A stretch of 64,000 nt of DNA from Glycomyces sambucus. GTDB taxonomy: Bacteria; Actinomycetota; Actinomycetes; Mycobacteriales; Micromonosporaceae. Positions 8,105 to 15,421 of this stretch are shown piece after piece. Under the pieces are notes generated by a model. That model saw only the letters and a program-made list of their open reading frames with translations, did not search any database and was not told the DNA's origin. How positions within the stretch are numbered: position 1 is the first letter of the stretch; each line of letters begins with the position of its first letter. The position numbers and the translations under genes were made by a program. The DNA lies in assembly GCF_900102815.1 (NCBI RefSeq), contig NZ_FNGF01000002.1, forward strand, positions 372,001 through 436,000. Reading direction: 5' to 3'.

Positions 8105-8136
8105 ACGGTGGGCGGACCCCAGGGTCCGCCCACCGT
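8105..8136 (+). terminator. Rho-independent-like terminator of the GntR/ABC operon
   Basis: A 15-bp perfect stem (8105-8119 with 8122-8136), drawn with a loop of 2 bases or, more realistically, 13 bp and a larger loop, followed by cttcc. It lies between two convergent genes and may act for both. Confidence 0.8.
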
Positions 8137-8178
8137 CTTCCACGTGCCGCGCCGCCCGATCCCGGGCTAACCGGGGGA

Positions 8179-8583
8179 CTAGCTCCCGGCGATGTTCACC
8201 ATCCACGCGATCCCGAACCGGTCCACCAGGGCCCCGAACTCGTCGCCCCACATCTGCTTCTCCAGCGGGATGCTCACCGACCCGCCCTCGGACAGGCCGG
8301 CGAAGTAGCCGCGCAGCGCGTCGCCGTCGTCGCCCGAGAGGCTGATCGCGATGTTCCGGCCCGGCTCGTACGGCATCCCCGGCGGCGTGTCCGACGCCAT
8401 GACCGTGTACCCAGCAGACGAGGTCAGCTGCGCGTGCATCACCTGCTCCGCCGGGGCGTCCGGCACCCCCGACTCCCCGAACGTCATCACGTTCAGCTCA
8501 CCGCCCAGCACCGACTGGTAGAACTCCATCGCCTCCCGCGCGTTCCCGTTGAACGACACGTAGGGATTGAGGATCGAACCCAT
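8179..8583 (-). CDS. VOC-family (PhnB/glyoxalase-like) protein, 134 aa
   Basis: A PhnB/DUF1338-type vicinal-oxygen-chelate protein: N-terminal NPYVSFNGNAREAMEFYQSVLGG, then VMHAQL, NIAISLSGDD and the closing WGDEFGALVDRFGIAWMVN. In this family metal-binding positions are often lost and the physiological reaction is unknown. The start ATG at 8583 has a strong site (ggaaggag). The open frame continues upstream to 8736 without homology and is not included. Confidence 0.88.
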   Translation of the reverse strand: MGSILNPYVSFNGNAREAMEFYQSVLGGELNVMTFGESGVPDAPAEQVMHAQLTSSAGYTVMASDTPPGMPYEPGRNIAISLSGDDGDALRGYFAGLSEGGSVSIPLEKQMWGDEFGALVDRFGIAWMVNIAGS

Positions 8584-8861
8584 CGCAGACTCCTTCCGCC
8601 CGATCTCCCCGCCATCGTCGCAGCGCCCGCCGCCACCGGCGGCCGAATCCCGGAGACCCGCCTCCGCAGGATCCGCCCCGGGATCTCCGCGAGTCCCCGT
8701 CATGCCCGTCCTCCGGGCCGGCCCCGGCGGGCCCATCGCGCCGAAAGGGCCACCGACCCGACGAACGCTGCTGCGGATCGCCGTAGGTCGTCACAGGGTC
8801 CTCACACCTATAACTTGCGGGAACGGCACTTCTCGTGAGTTATGCATCGGGAGGCGACACG
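8584..8861. other. Non-coding upstream region, no gene seen
   Basis: About 280 bases between the VOC start and the AT-rich island. Short open frames here have no ribosome-binding sites and show no family resemblance. The stretch cacctataacttgcgg (about 8806-8821) may contain a -10-like element; nothing else is recognised. Confidence 0.4.
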
Positions 8862-8913
8862 CCTGTTTTCCTATTATTTAAATATCAATACCGGAAATAA
8901 ATAATGTTAGGAT
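8862..8913. promoter_or_regulatory. AT-rich island with palindromes upstream of the coiled-coil gene
   Basis: About 50 bases of mostly A/T in a 73% G+C sequence. It contains attattta (8873-8880) facing taaataat (8898-8905) as an inverted repeat, and the palindrome atttaaat at 8876-8883. It lies directly upstream of the Zn-ribbon/coiled-coil gene and overlaps the expected promoter. Likely roles: autoregulatory operator, promoter, or nucleation site for an AT-hook or Lsr2-type protein. Confidence 0.6.
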
Positions 8914-8919
8914 GTGGGC

Positions 8920-10002
8920 ATGACGAAAACAGATGCCACCGCCCAGACCGCCCCGAAGCTCGTGACGCTGTGCAAGCGGTGCGGCACGCCGATCCCGCAG
9001 CAGCCCGGCCGCGGACGCCCGCGCCTGTACTGCGCCGACGGCGACTGCGCCTCCCAGGCCAAGCGCCAGCGCGAGCTGCGCCGCGCCACCCCCGGGCTCG
9101 AAGGCGCGCTGGCGCGGGCCGAGGAGCTGTACGAGCAGATCGAGCAGTCGATGTCCTCGGCGCTGGCGCCGCTCGCGGAGGCCCTGCGGGCCGAGACCGA
9201 CCCGGCCGAGGTGGAGGCGCGGATCGCGGAGGTCCGGTCCGAGGCCGCCGGTGCGGTGGCGGCGGCCCGGGCGGAGCGGGACGAGGTGGCGGCGCGGGCG
9301 GGTGCGCTGCGCGAGGAGGTCGCGCAGGCGCTGGCGGAGGTCGAGCGGGTGACCGCGGTGGCCGCTGCCGGTGAGGCGCGGGCGAAGGAGGCCGTGGCGG
9401 CGCGGGTGGCGGCGGTGCGGGACGCGGAGTCGTCGCGTGCGGAGGCCGAGCGGGCGCTCGCTGAGGCGGCGGCTGCGGTGGCGGATCGTGATGCGGCGGT
9501 GGAGGAGGCGTCGCTGGCGCGGGCCGAGGCCGCCGGTGCGGTGGTGGAGCGGGACGCGGCGGTGGCGGGCCGCGAGGAGGCCGAGCGGGCGGCGGGTGCG
9601 GCCCGCGGTGAGGCGGCGGCGGCGCGGGCGCGGGCGGATGAGGTGGCCGCGGAGGCGGCGGAGGCGCTGCGTGCGGGTGAGGCGGCGCTGGAGCGGGCCG
9701 AGTCGCGGGTGTCGTCAGTGATGGTCGAGCGCGATCGTGAGCGGGCGCGGGTGGAGTCGCTGGTGGCGGAGGTGGCGGTGGCGCGCCGGGATGCGGAGCA
9801 CGCGTCGGCGGCGGCGCTGGAGCGGGCGGAGGCGCTGTCGCGGTTGCAGGGCGAGTTCGCGGACGCGGTGGCGGATCAGCGGGTGCTGGCGTCGCGGTCG
9901 GCGGCGGCGGAGGCGGCGCTGGTGGAGGCGCGTGGTGAGGCGGGGTCGTGGCGTGAGCGGGCGCTGGCGGCGGAGGCGCGGGCGGTGCCGGCGCCGGAGT
10001 AG
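8920..10002 (+). CDS. Cys4 zinc-ribbon/coiled-coil protein (KfrA-like architecture), 360 aa
   Basis: The N-terminal ~50 residues hold a probable zinc site with Cys18, Cys21, Cys38 and Cys43 around a GRGRPR segment (an AT-hook-like minor-groove motif). From residue ~60 to the end the chain is a continuous Ala/Glu/Arg-rich heptad coiled coil (e.g. AEVERVTAVAAAGEARAKEA). The build resembles KfrA and related DNA-binding filament proteins: small DNA-binding head, long alpha-helical tail. I prefer the ATG at 8920 (aGGA 7 bases upstream) to the GTG at 8914. After ~9230 codons end strongly in G. Function: probable DNA-associated structural or regulatory protein; not demonstrated. Confidence 0.7.
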   Translation: MTKTDATAQTAPKLVTLCKRCGTPIPQQPGRGRPRLYCADGDCASQAKRQRELRRATPGLEGALARAEELYEQIEQSMSSALAPLAEALRAETDPAEVEARIAEVRSEAAGAVAAARAERDEVAARAGALREEVAQALAEVERVTAVAAAGEARAKEAVAARVAAVRDAESSRAEAERALAEAAAAVADRDAAVEEASLARAEAAGAVVERDAAVAGREEAERAAGAARGEAAAARARADEVAAEAAEALRAGEAALERAESRVSSVMVERDRERARVESLVAEVAVARRDAEHASAAALERAEALSRLQGEFADAVADQRVLASRSAAAEAALVEARGEAGSWRERALAAEARAVPAPE

Positions 10003-10050
10003 TCCGCTCGGGTACTCCCCCGTGCCGGTGGGCGGGGGTTTTGTCCGGTT

Positions 10051-10075
10051 CGGGGCCCGGTGGTGCCGGGCCCCG
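10051..10075. terminator. Hairpin terminator between convergent genes
   Basis: A 10-bp perfect stem (10051-10060 with 10066-10075) and 5-base loop in the gap between the coiled-coil gene and the DinB gene. A weaker ccccc/ggggg hairpin followed by tttt lies just upstream at about 10016-10043 and may be the rightward terminator. Confidence 0.65.
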
Positions 10076-10108
10076 TCGGTGTCCGGGTGCGCGGTCTGGG
10101 TGCGCGGT

Positions 10109-10696
10109 CTAGAGGCCGGCGGCGGTGCGGGCGGCCTGCTCGACCTGGGCGCGGTAGGCGGTCCAGTCGTACTGGTCGGCGGGCGGGAGGTTCGTGTTGC
10201 GGGCGCCGAGTCCGGCGGCGCCGTCGATGGTCTCGCGGACGATGTCGGCGTGTCCGGCGTGGCGGTTGGTCTCGGCGGTCATGTGGACGAGGATCTGGCC
10301 GAGGGTGACGGTGCGGCGTTCCTCGGGCCACCAGGGGACGGTGCCGGTGGCGTCGAGGTCGAGGGCGTCGACGGTGGCGTTGGAGTGGTCCCAGACGCGC
10401 CGGTAGAGGTCGGTGAGGTATTCGCTGGTCTCGTCGGCGGTGGCCCACATCTCGATGTTGGGGACGGACTCGATGAGGGCGAACCAGGCGGGCGGGTCGG
10501 GGAAGGGCCGGTCGAAGACGGTGCCGAAGTACTCGACGTCGGTGGCGGCGGAGTGCTTGACGAGGCCGAGGAGGTTGGTGCCGGTGGGGGTGAGGGGTCG
10601 GCGCAGGTCGTACTCCCCCAGGCCGTCGAGCTTCCACAGGAGGGCTTCGCGGGCGGACTGGAGGTAGCGCTGGAGGGTGGTCTTCAGGTCGGTCAT
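10109..10696 (-). CDS. DinB-family (DUF664) protein, 195 aa
   Basis: DUF664/DinB four-helix-bundle protein: LLGLVKHSAATDVEYF carries the first conserved His, and ILVHMTAETNRHAGHADIVRETIDG carries the two C-terminal His of the metal site. The family is related to mycothiol-dependent maleylpyruvate isomerase and bacillithiol transferases, so a thiol-transferase role is possible in a mycothiol-producing actinomycete. The gene stands alone; the next leftward gene is separated by 29 bases and may be co-transcribed ahead of it. Confidence 0.85.
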   Translation of the reverse strand: MTDLKTTLQRYLQSAREALLWKLDGLGEYDLRRPLTPTGTNLLGLVKHSAATDVEYFGTVFDRPFPDPPAWFALIESVPNIEMWATADETSEYLTDLYRRVWDHSNATVDALDLDATGTVPWWPEERRTVTLGQILVHMTAETNRHAGHADIVRETIDGAAGLGARNTNLPPADQYDWTAYRAQVEQAARTAAGL

Positions 10697-10725
10697 GGGT
10701 GCGAGTGTGGCATCCGGGTGTGACG

Positions 10726-11025
10726 TCAGAGGTCGGTGGGGACGGATTCGTAGACGCGGACGTCGGCGGGGCGGGCGCGGTGGGCGTCGAGGGCGGCCGA
10801 GCCGACCCGGTGGTGGGGTGCGTCGAGGTGGTGCTGGAGGGCGGTGCGGTCGGTCCAGGCTTCGACGCAGACGAACGCGCCGGGTTCGGTGACGCTCTCC
10901 CAGAAGTGGTAGGCGAGGCAGCCGGGGTCGTTGGCGAGGGTGGACGCCTGGAGGGCGCGCAGGCCGTCGCGGTAGGCGTCGAGGTGTTCGGGCTGCGCCC
11001 AGAGGTACGCGTGCACGGTGATCAT
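10726..11025 (-). CDS. Antibiotic biosynthesis monooxygenase (ABM)-domain protein, 99 aa
   Basis: A single ferredoxin-like ABM domain: MITVHAYLWAQPEHLDAYRDGL, CLAYHFWESVTEPGAFVCVEAWTDRTALQHHL. Homologues include quinone-forming monooxygenases and YgiN/LsrG-like enzymes that need no cofactor; the substrate here is not known. The true start is the ATG at 11023-11025; the open frame continues to 11775 only as antisense of the methyltransferase gene. It lies 29 bases upstream of the DinB gene, same direction. Confidence 0.85.
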   Translation of the reverse strand: MITVHAYLWAQPEHLDAYRDGLRALQASTLANDPGCLAYHFWESVTEPGAFVCVEAWTDRTALQHHLDAPHHRVGSAALDAHRARPADVRVYESVPTDL

Positions 11026-11079
11026 GCGGGTGAGGTTATCCGGTCGACCGGGGGCGGTGTTGCTGCTAGGGTCCCGGCG

Positions 11080-12006
11080 ATGACTTCTCATGACGGGCCG
11101 TCGCGGTACGGCCATCTCGACTGCAACTCCCCCATCGCCGCGTGGCGCTTCGACCGGCAGGTCGCGGAGTGCGCGTCGTTCGCGCCGGAGACGATCCTCG
11201 ACATCGGGTGCGGGTGGGGCGAGCTGCTCCAGCGCGTGGCCGAGCGGGTCCCGGGCGCGCGGGCGGTGGGGGTCGATTCGGACGTGGAGCTGCTGGAGCG
11301 GGGCCGGGCGGGTGCGGCCCGGCGCGGGATCGCCGACCGGGTCGAGTTCGTGGAGTACCGGGGCGAGGCGTGGACGGAGCCGGCGGACCTGGTGGTGTGC
11401 ATCGGGGCGGCGCACGCGTTCGGGACGGGCCCGGAGGCGGTCGCGGCGCTGGCGGAGCTGGTGAAGCCGGGTGGGCGGCTGCTGTTCGGGGACGCGGTGT
11501 GGGCGCGGGAGCCGTCGGAGGCGGACCTGGCCCGGATGTGGCCGGAGACGTCCGCCGCGGACTGGGTGTCGCTGCCGGATCTGGTGGACGCGGCGGTGGA
11601 GGCGGGCCTGCGGCCGTTGCGGGTCGAGTCGGTGGAGCAGTCCGAATGGGACGACTTCGAGTCCGAGTTCCTGGCGGACAAGGAGTTCTGGCTCCAGGCG
11701 AATCCGCGCCACGAGCGGGCCGCGGAGGTCCGGGAGGCCGCGGACGCGCATCGTGCCTGGTGGCTGCGGGGTCACCGCGGTGTGCTCGGGTTCGCGTATC
11801 TGACGCTGGGGCGCGCGGTAGCGTTAGCGGTGTGGGCACGGCCCGGACCCGGTGGGGGTCCGGGCCTTCGTCGTCTCCTCCCCCGGGTGCGTCAGAGGGC
11901 GGCGAGGACGCACAGGGCGATGAAGAGGACCTGTTCGGCGGTGCGGATGCCGAGGGGGGTGGCGGGTTTCCCGGCGAGGGGGACGCCGCGCTTGGCGGCG
12001 GAGTAG
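11080..12006 (+). CDS. SAM-dependent methyltransferase, class I (C-terminus probably over-extended), 308 aa as open frame
   Basis: Class I methyltransferase: motif I ILDIGCGWGELLQ, acidic ribose-binding loop GVDSDVEL, motif LVVCIGAAHAFG and post-motif LLFGDAVW. The homologous part ends near residue 247 (GVLGFAYLTLGR, about base 11821). The frame then runs on for ~60 Arg/Pro-rich residues, passes through a 27-base terminator hairpin (11840-11866) and overlaps the convergent DoxX gene by 115 bases. A lost stop or a sequencing frameshift near 11820-11830 is likely. The substrate is unknown. Confidence 0.8.
   Translation: MTSHDGPSRYGHLDCNSPIAAWRFDRQVAECASFAPETILDIGCGWGELLQRVAERVPGARAVGVDSDVELLERGRAGAARRGIADRVEFVEYRGEAWTEPADLVVCIGAAHAFGTGPEAVAALAELVKPGGRLLFGDAVWAREPSEADLARMWPETSAADWVSLPDLVDAAVEAGLRPLRVESVEQSEWDDFESEFLADKEFWLQANPRHERAAEVREAADAHRAWWLRGHRGVLGFAYLTLGRAVALAVWARPGPGGGPGLRRLLPRVRQRAARTHRAMKRTCSAVRMPRGVAGFPARGTPRLAAE
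11840..11866. terminator. Hairpin terminator inside the run-on of the methyltransferase frame
   Basis: An 11-bp perfect stem (11840-11850 with 11856-11866) and 5-base loop, followed by ttcgtcg. Its position suggests that the methyltransferase gene originally ended before 11840. Confidence 0.7.
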
Positions 12007-12332
12007 TTCGCGGGGAACATGGCGGCGAGCAGGAGTGCGAGGCAGGCCGCGGCGGCGGGTGCGGTGGCGGGGACGAGGAGTCCTGCGGCGCCGGCGAGTT
12101 CGAGGACGCCGGTGAGGGCGACGAGCGCGGCGGGTGCGGGCAGGCGCGGTGGGACCATGCGGACCATGTCGTCGCGGAACTTGGGCGCGAAGTGGACGGC
12201 GCCGGTGAGGGCGAACATGGCGGCGAGGCCGATGCGCAGGCACATTTGCCAGTCGTCGAGGGCGTCGGCGCCGAGGAGCCCGGCGAGGCGGGCGAGGAGG
12301 GTGGCGGCGGTGAGGGTGATGATGGGTGCCAT
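11892..12332 (-). CDS. DoxX-like membrane protein, 146 aa
   Basis: Four transmembrane segments with DoxX-family features: MCLRIGLAAMFALTGAVHFAPKFRDDMVRMVPP, ALVALTGVLELAGAAGLLVP and a third and fourth hydrophobic stretch to the C-terminus. Members are implicated in redox stress responses and in thiosulfate:quinone oxidoreduction, but this subgroup is not characterised. The start is preceded by two TTGACANTGTCAA-type palindromes (12366-12413), so expression is probably repressed by a dimeric regulator not encoded next to it. Confidence 0.82.
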   Translation of the reverse strand: MAPIITLTAATLLARLAGLLGADALDDWQMCLRIGLAAMFALTGAVHFAPKFRDDMVRMVPPRLPAPAALVALTGVLELAGAAGLLVPATAPAAAACLALLLAAMFPANYSAAKRGVPLAGKPATPLGIRTAEQVLFIALCVLAAL

Positions 12333-12365
12333 GGGGCTGCCTTCGGTGGTGGGCGCGAAGCCGGT

Positions 12366-12413
12366 CTTGACAGTGTCAAGTTAAGGGTGCGCCGGGAACT
12401 GGACACTGTCAAG
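12366..12413 (-). promoter_or_regulatory. Paired TTGACA-N-TGTCAA operators upstream of DoxX
   Basis: Site 1 at 12366-12380 is a perfect 15-base palindrome (cttgaca-g-tgtcaag). Site 2 at 12399-12413 differs from it at one outer position. Centres are 33 bases apart, about three helical turns. Both contain a -35-like TTGACA on the minus strand, so binding would block the DoxX promoter. The shape fits TetR- or similar dimeric repressors. Confidence 0.75.
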
Positions 12414-12433
12414 TCCATGGGCTGTGGTGTGCG

Positions 12434-12817
12434 CTACCGGCGCGAGCGCCAGGCCGCGACCGCCTCGTCGGCGTCGACGGGCCCGAACCGCAGCGGCGGG
12501 CCCTCGACCGGGCCGATGAGCGCCTTGCGGATCCGCGTGTTCAACTCCCCCACCGCCGCGCGCACCGCGGCCTCGTCGGCCAGCGCGTCGAGGGCGGCGG
12601 GGAGGTCTTCGCGTTCCTTGGCGAGGCGGAGGGCGGGCGGGAGGGCGTCGGGGCCGAGGGGGTCGCGGGCGGCCTGCTGGTGGAGCCACCAGTCGTCGTG
12701 GAGGGGGCGGTCGAGGCCGGGGAGGGGCTTGCCGGCGCCGGGGAGGTTCTTGAAGTCGCCGCGGGCTTCGGCTTCCTGGATGGCGCGGTCGACGCCTCTG
12801 GCCTGGCGGTCGCTCAT
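12434..12817 (-). CDS. DUF1992 (DnaJ-homologue subfamily C-like) protein, 127 aa
   Basis: Conserved DUF1992 features: DRAIQEAEARGDFKNLPGAGKPL, followed by WWLHQQAA... and a helical C-terminal part (RTRIRKAL-type). The family is often annotated as DnaJ homologue subfamily C member 28-like, but it lacks a J domain and its role is unknown. The start at 12817 follows a strong purine-rich site (gaggggag). It is transcribed towards DoxX but the operator pair separates the two genes. Confidence 0.85.
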   Translation of the reverse strand: MSDRQARGVDRAIQEAEARGDFKNLPGAGKPLPGLDRPLHDDWWLHQQAARDPLGPDALPPALRLAKEREDLPAALDALADEAAVRAAVGELNTRIRKALIGPVEGPPLRFGPVDADEAVAAWRSRR

Positions 12818-12858
12818 GGCGGCGCTCCCCTCGTGGTCGGGTGCCGCAATGGTATCGG

Positions 12859-13518
12859 TCAGGTGGCGGCTTGGACGACGAGTGCGACGGCGGTGAACTG
12901 GGCGGTGTAGGCGGCGAGGGTGAAGGCGTGGAAGACCTCGTGGAAGCCGAACCACTGGAGGGAGGGGTTGGGTTTCTTGAGGGCGTAGACGAGGGCGCCG
13001 ACGGTGTAGAGGACGCCGCCGGTGTAGATGAGGATCGTGGCGGCGAGGCCGGCGCCGGCGAGGAGTTGCGGGGTGACGGCGACGGCGGACCAGCCGAGGA
13101 CGATGTAGAGGGCGGTGTAGAGCCAGCGGGGGGCGTCGTGCCAGAGGATGCGGAAGAGGACGCCGAGGGCGGCGCCGGTCCAGATGACGGTGAGGAGGGC
13201 GGTGCGGGGGGTGCCGTGGAGGGCGAGGGCGGCGATGGGGGTGTAGGTGCCGGCGATGATGAGGTAGATGTTGGCGTGGTCGAGGCGTTTGAGGACGGCG
13301 GTGGTCTTGTCGGGGAGGTCGGTGCGGTGGTAGAGGGCGGAGACGCCGAAGAGGGCGGCTGAGGCGGCGGTGTAGACCGCGGCGGTGAGGCGGCCGGGGA
13401 GGGTGGGGGCGGTGGCGGTGAGGGCGAGTCCGGCGAGGAGTGCGATGGGGAGGGCGCCGAGGTGGAGCCAGCCGCGGAGGCGGGGTTTGGGGTGGGTGTA
13501 CGCGGGTGCCAGTGCCAT
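12859..13518 (-). CDS. Hemolysin III / PAQR-family membrane protein, 219 aa
   Basis: Seven-TM PAQR-family protein. Conserved segments: RGWLHLGALP (first His), SALYHRTDLPDKTTAVLKRLDHANIYLIIAGTYTP (YHR and the DHANI motif) and GFHEVFHAFTLAAY (the metal-binding HxxxH). Related bacterial proteins affect membrane energetics or lipid homeostasis (TrhA/YqfA). It lies 41 bases upstream of the DUF1992 gene, same direction, and may form an operon with it. Confidence 0.9.
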   Translation of the reverse strand: MALAPAYTHPKPRLRGWLHLGALPIALLAGLALTATAPTLPGRLTAAVYTAASAALFGVSALYHRTDLPDKTTAVLKRLDHANIYLIIAGTYTPIAALALHGTPRTALLTVIWTGAALGVLFRILWHDAPRWLYTALYIVLGWSAVAVTPQLLAGAGLAATILIYTGGVLYTVGALVYALKKPNPSLQWFGFHEVFHAFTLAAYTAQFTAVALVVQAAT

Positions 13519-13634
13519 GGTTCGAGGCTACGTCCGCGGGTTACCGGTCGGTAGTGCCGCTGCTCCCCCGAATGGTGGTGGGGTTAGGCCCCGAACGGGC
13601 GGCGTGCGGGGGTTGCGCGGTTTACGCTGCGGCC

Positions 13635-14819
13635 GTGGACTGGGACGGGGTGCTGGTGTTGGCGGTGGCGGCGGTGGCGGCGCCGCTGCTGGTGGACCGG
13701 GTGGAGCGGTGGGTGCGGCTGCCGGGCGTGGTGGTGGAGATCGTGCTGGGGGTGCTCATCGGTCCGCAGGTGCTGGGGCTGGTGCAGACGGGGGTGCTGC
13801 TGGAGACGGTGTCGCAGCTGGGGTTGGCGATGCTGTTCTTCCTGGCGGGGTTCGAGATCGACTTCCGGGCGGTGCGGGGGCGGCCGATCGGGTTCGCGGC
13901 GCTGGGTTGGGCGGTGTCGTTCGCTTTGGCGGTGCTGCTGCTGTGGGGGGTCGGTGCAGGGGGCGCGGTGCTGATCCTGGCGATCGGGTTGTGTTCGACG
14001 GCGCTGGGGACGATCCTGCCGATCGCGCGGGATTCGGGGCTGCTGGCGGGGCCGGTGGGGCCGCATCTGATGGCGGTGGGGGCGGTGGGCGAGTTCGCGC
14101 CGATCGCGCTGCTGGCGCTGTGCTTCTCGGAGGGGTCGCATTCGGGGCGCACGACGCTGGTGATCGCGCTGGTGGGGTTGGCGGTGGCGGCCGCGGTGTT
14201 CGGGTCGCTGCGGCGGTCGGCGCGGGTGGGGCGGCTCCTGTCGGCGACGCTGGGGACGAGTGCGCAGCTGGCGGTGCGGTTGTCGGTGCTGGTGCTGCTG
14301 GCGTCGGTGCTGCTGGCGGCGGAGATCGGGGTGGACATCGCGTTGGGGGCGTTCGCGGCGGGGGTGTGCATGCACGTGCTGCTGTCGGCGCTGGACGAGC
14401 GGGAGGAGGCGCTGGTGCAGTCGAAGCTGGACGGGATCGGGTTCGGGGCGGTGGTCCCGGTGTTCTTCGTGTACACGGGGGTGACGTTCGATCTGGACGC
14501 GCTGGTGGGCTCGCCGGTGGCGCTGGCGCTGATCCCGGTGTTCCTGGCCGCGTTCGCGCTGGTGCGTGGCGCGGTGACGTGGGTGTTCGCGCGCGGGTCG
14601 CTCGTCGGGGGTGACCGGCGGGCGCTGGCGGCGTTCGCGGCGACGCAGCTGCCGATCGTGGTGGTCGCGTCCGCGACGGCGGTGGAGCGGGGCCTGGTGG
14701 GCGAGGCGGTGGCGGCGGCGATGGTCGGTGCGGCGATGGTGTCGGTGCTGCTGTTCCCGCTGGCGGGGTTGCGGTGGGCGCGGCGCTCGACCGCGGCGGT
14801 GGCGGCGGAGCCGATCTAG
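13635..14819 (+). CDS. CPA2-type cation:proton antiporter membrane subunit, 394 aa
   Basis: About twelve transmembrane segments in the Na+/H+ exchanger fold: VVEIVLGVLIGPQVLGL in TM2, LGLAMLFFLAGFEIDF in TM3-4, and conserved mid-membrane segments such as GEFAPIALLALCF and VDIALGAFAAGVC. It should exchange Na+ or K+ for H+. There is no C-terminal TrkA-N domain, so it is a short form. I chose GTG 13635, which starts just before TM1; an in-frame ATG at 13572 would add 21 residues. Codons end nearly all in G. Confidence 0.85.
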   Translation: MDWDGVLVLAVAAVAAPLLVDRVERWVRLPGVVVEIVLGVLIGPQVLGLVQTGVLLETVSQLGLAMLFFLAGFEIDFRAVRGRPIGFAALGWAVSFALAVLLLWGVGAGGAVLILAIGLCSTALGTILPIARDSGLLAGPVGPHLMAVGAVGEFAPIALLALCFSEGSHSGRTTLVIALVGLAVAAAVFGSLRRSARVGRLLSATLGTSAQLAVRLSVLVLLASVLLAAEIGVDIALGAFAAGVCMHVLLSALDEREEALVQSKLDGIGFGAVVPVFFVYTGVTFDLDALVGSPVALALIPVFLAAFALVRGAVTWVFARGSLVGGDRRALAAFAATQLPIVVVASATAVERGLVGEAVAAAMVGAAMVSVLLFPLAGLRWARRSTAAVAAEPI

Positions 14820-14902
14820 GCGCGGGTCCGCGCCCGGGCGTAGGGGCGGATACGTCCGCGCGCGGATGTGCCGCCTGGGGGCGGGCCGCGATCGTGGACG
14901 GT

Positions 14903-15421
14903 ATGAGAAAGCTACGCCGACCGGCCTACCGGTTCTTCATCGTCGCCCATGTCGCCTCGTCGGTCGCCTGGCTCGGGTTGAGCCTGAGCCTGCTGGTCCT
15001 GGCCGTGCGGGCGGTGACCGCGTCGGACGCGGGCGACCAGTTCGCGGCCGGCACCGCGATGGACGCGCTGGCGTCGACCCTGTCCCTGCCGATCGGCGCG
15101 GTCGCGATCGCGACCGGGCTGGTCCTGATGTTCGGCACCCGGTGGGGGCCGTCGCACAAGTGGGTGCTCACCAAGCTCGTGCTCACGTGCGCGGCGTATG
15201 CGGCGACGGTGTTCGCGCTCCTGCCGGGCCTGGACGAGCTCGCCGCGCTCGTGGACCCGGACCGGGTGCGGACGGTGGACGCCGGCGTCCTCTACGGGCC
15301 GGTCGTGTCCTCGCTGATCTACCTCGGTTCGACGGTCCTGTCGTACGTCAAGCCGTGGGGACGGCTGGGCGCGAGGCGCGCGCCGGCCCCAGCACGAGTG
15401 CCCGCCCGTAGTGCTCGATGA
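14903..15421 (+). CDS. DUF2269-like small membrane protein, 172 aa
   Basis: Four predicted transmembrane segments: FFIVAHVASSVAWLGLSLSLLVL near the N-terminus, LSLPIGAVAIATGLVLM, WVLTKLVLTCAAYAATVFALLPG and a final one before TVLSYVKPWG. The HVASSVAWLG start resembles DUF2269-like integral membrane proteins whose function is unknown. The natural domain ends near VKPWG; the last ~20 residues overlap the 3' end of the convergent mannosyltransferase gene by 74 bases, another probable run-on. Confidence 0.75.
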   Translation: MRKLRRPAYRFFIVAHVASSVAWLGLSLSLLVLAVRAVTASDAGDQFAAGTAMDALASTLSLPIGAVAIATGLVLMFGTRWGPSHKWVLTKLVLTCAAYAATVFALLPGLDELAALVDPDRVRTVDAGVLYGPVVSSLIYLGSTVLSYVKPWGRLGARRAPAPARVPARSAR

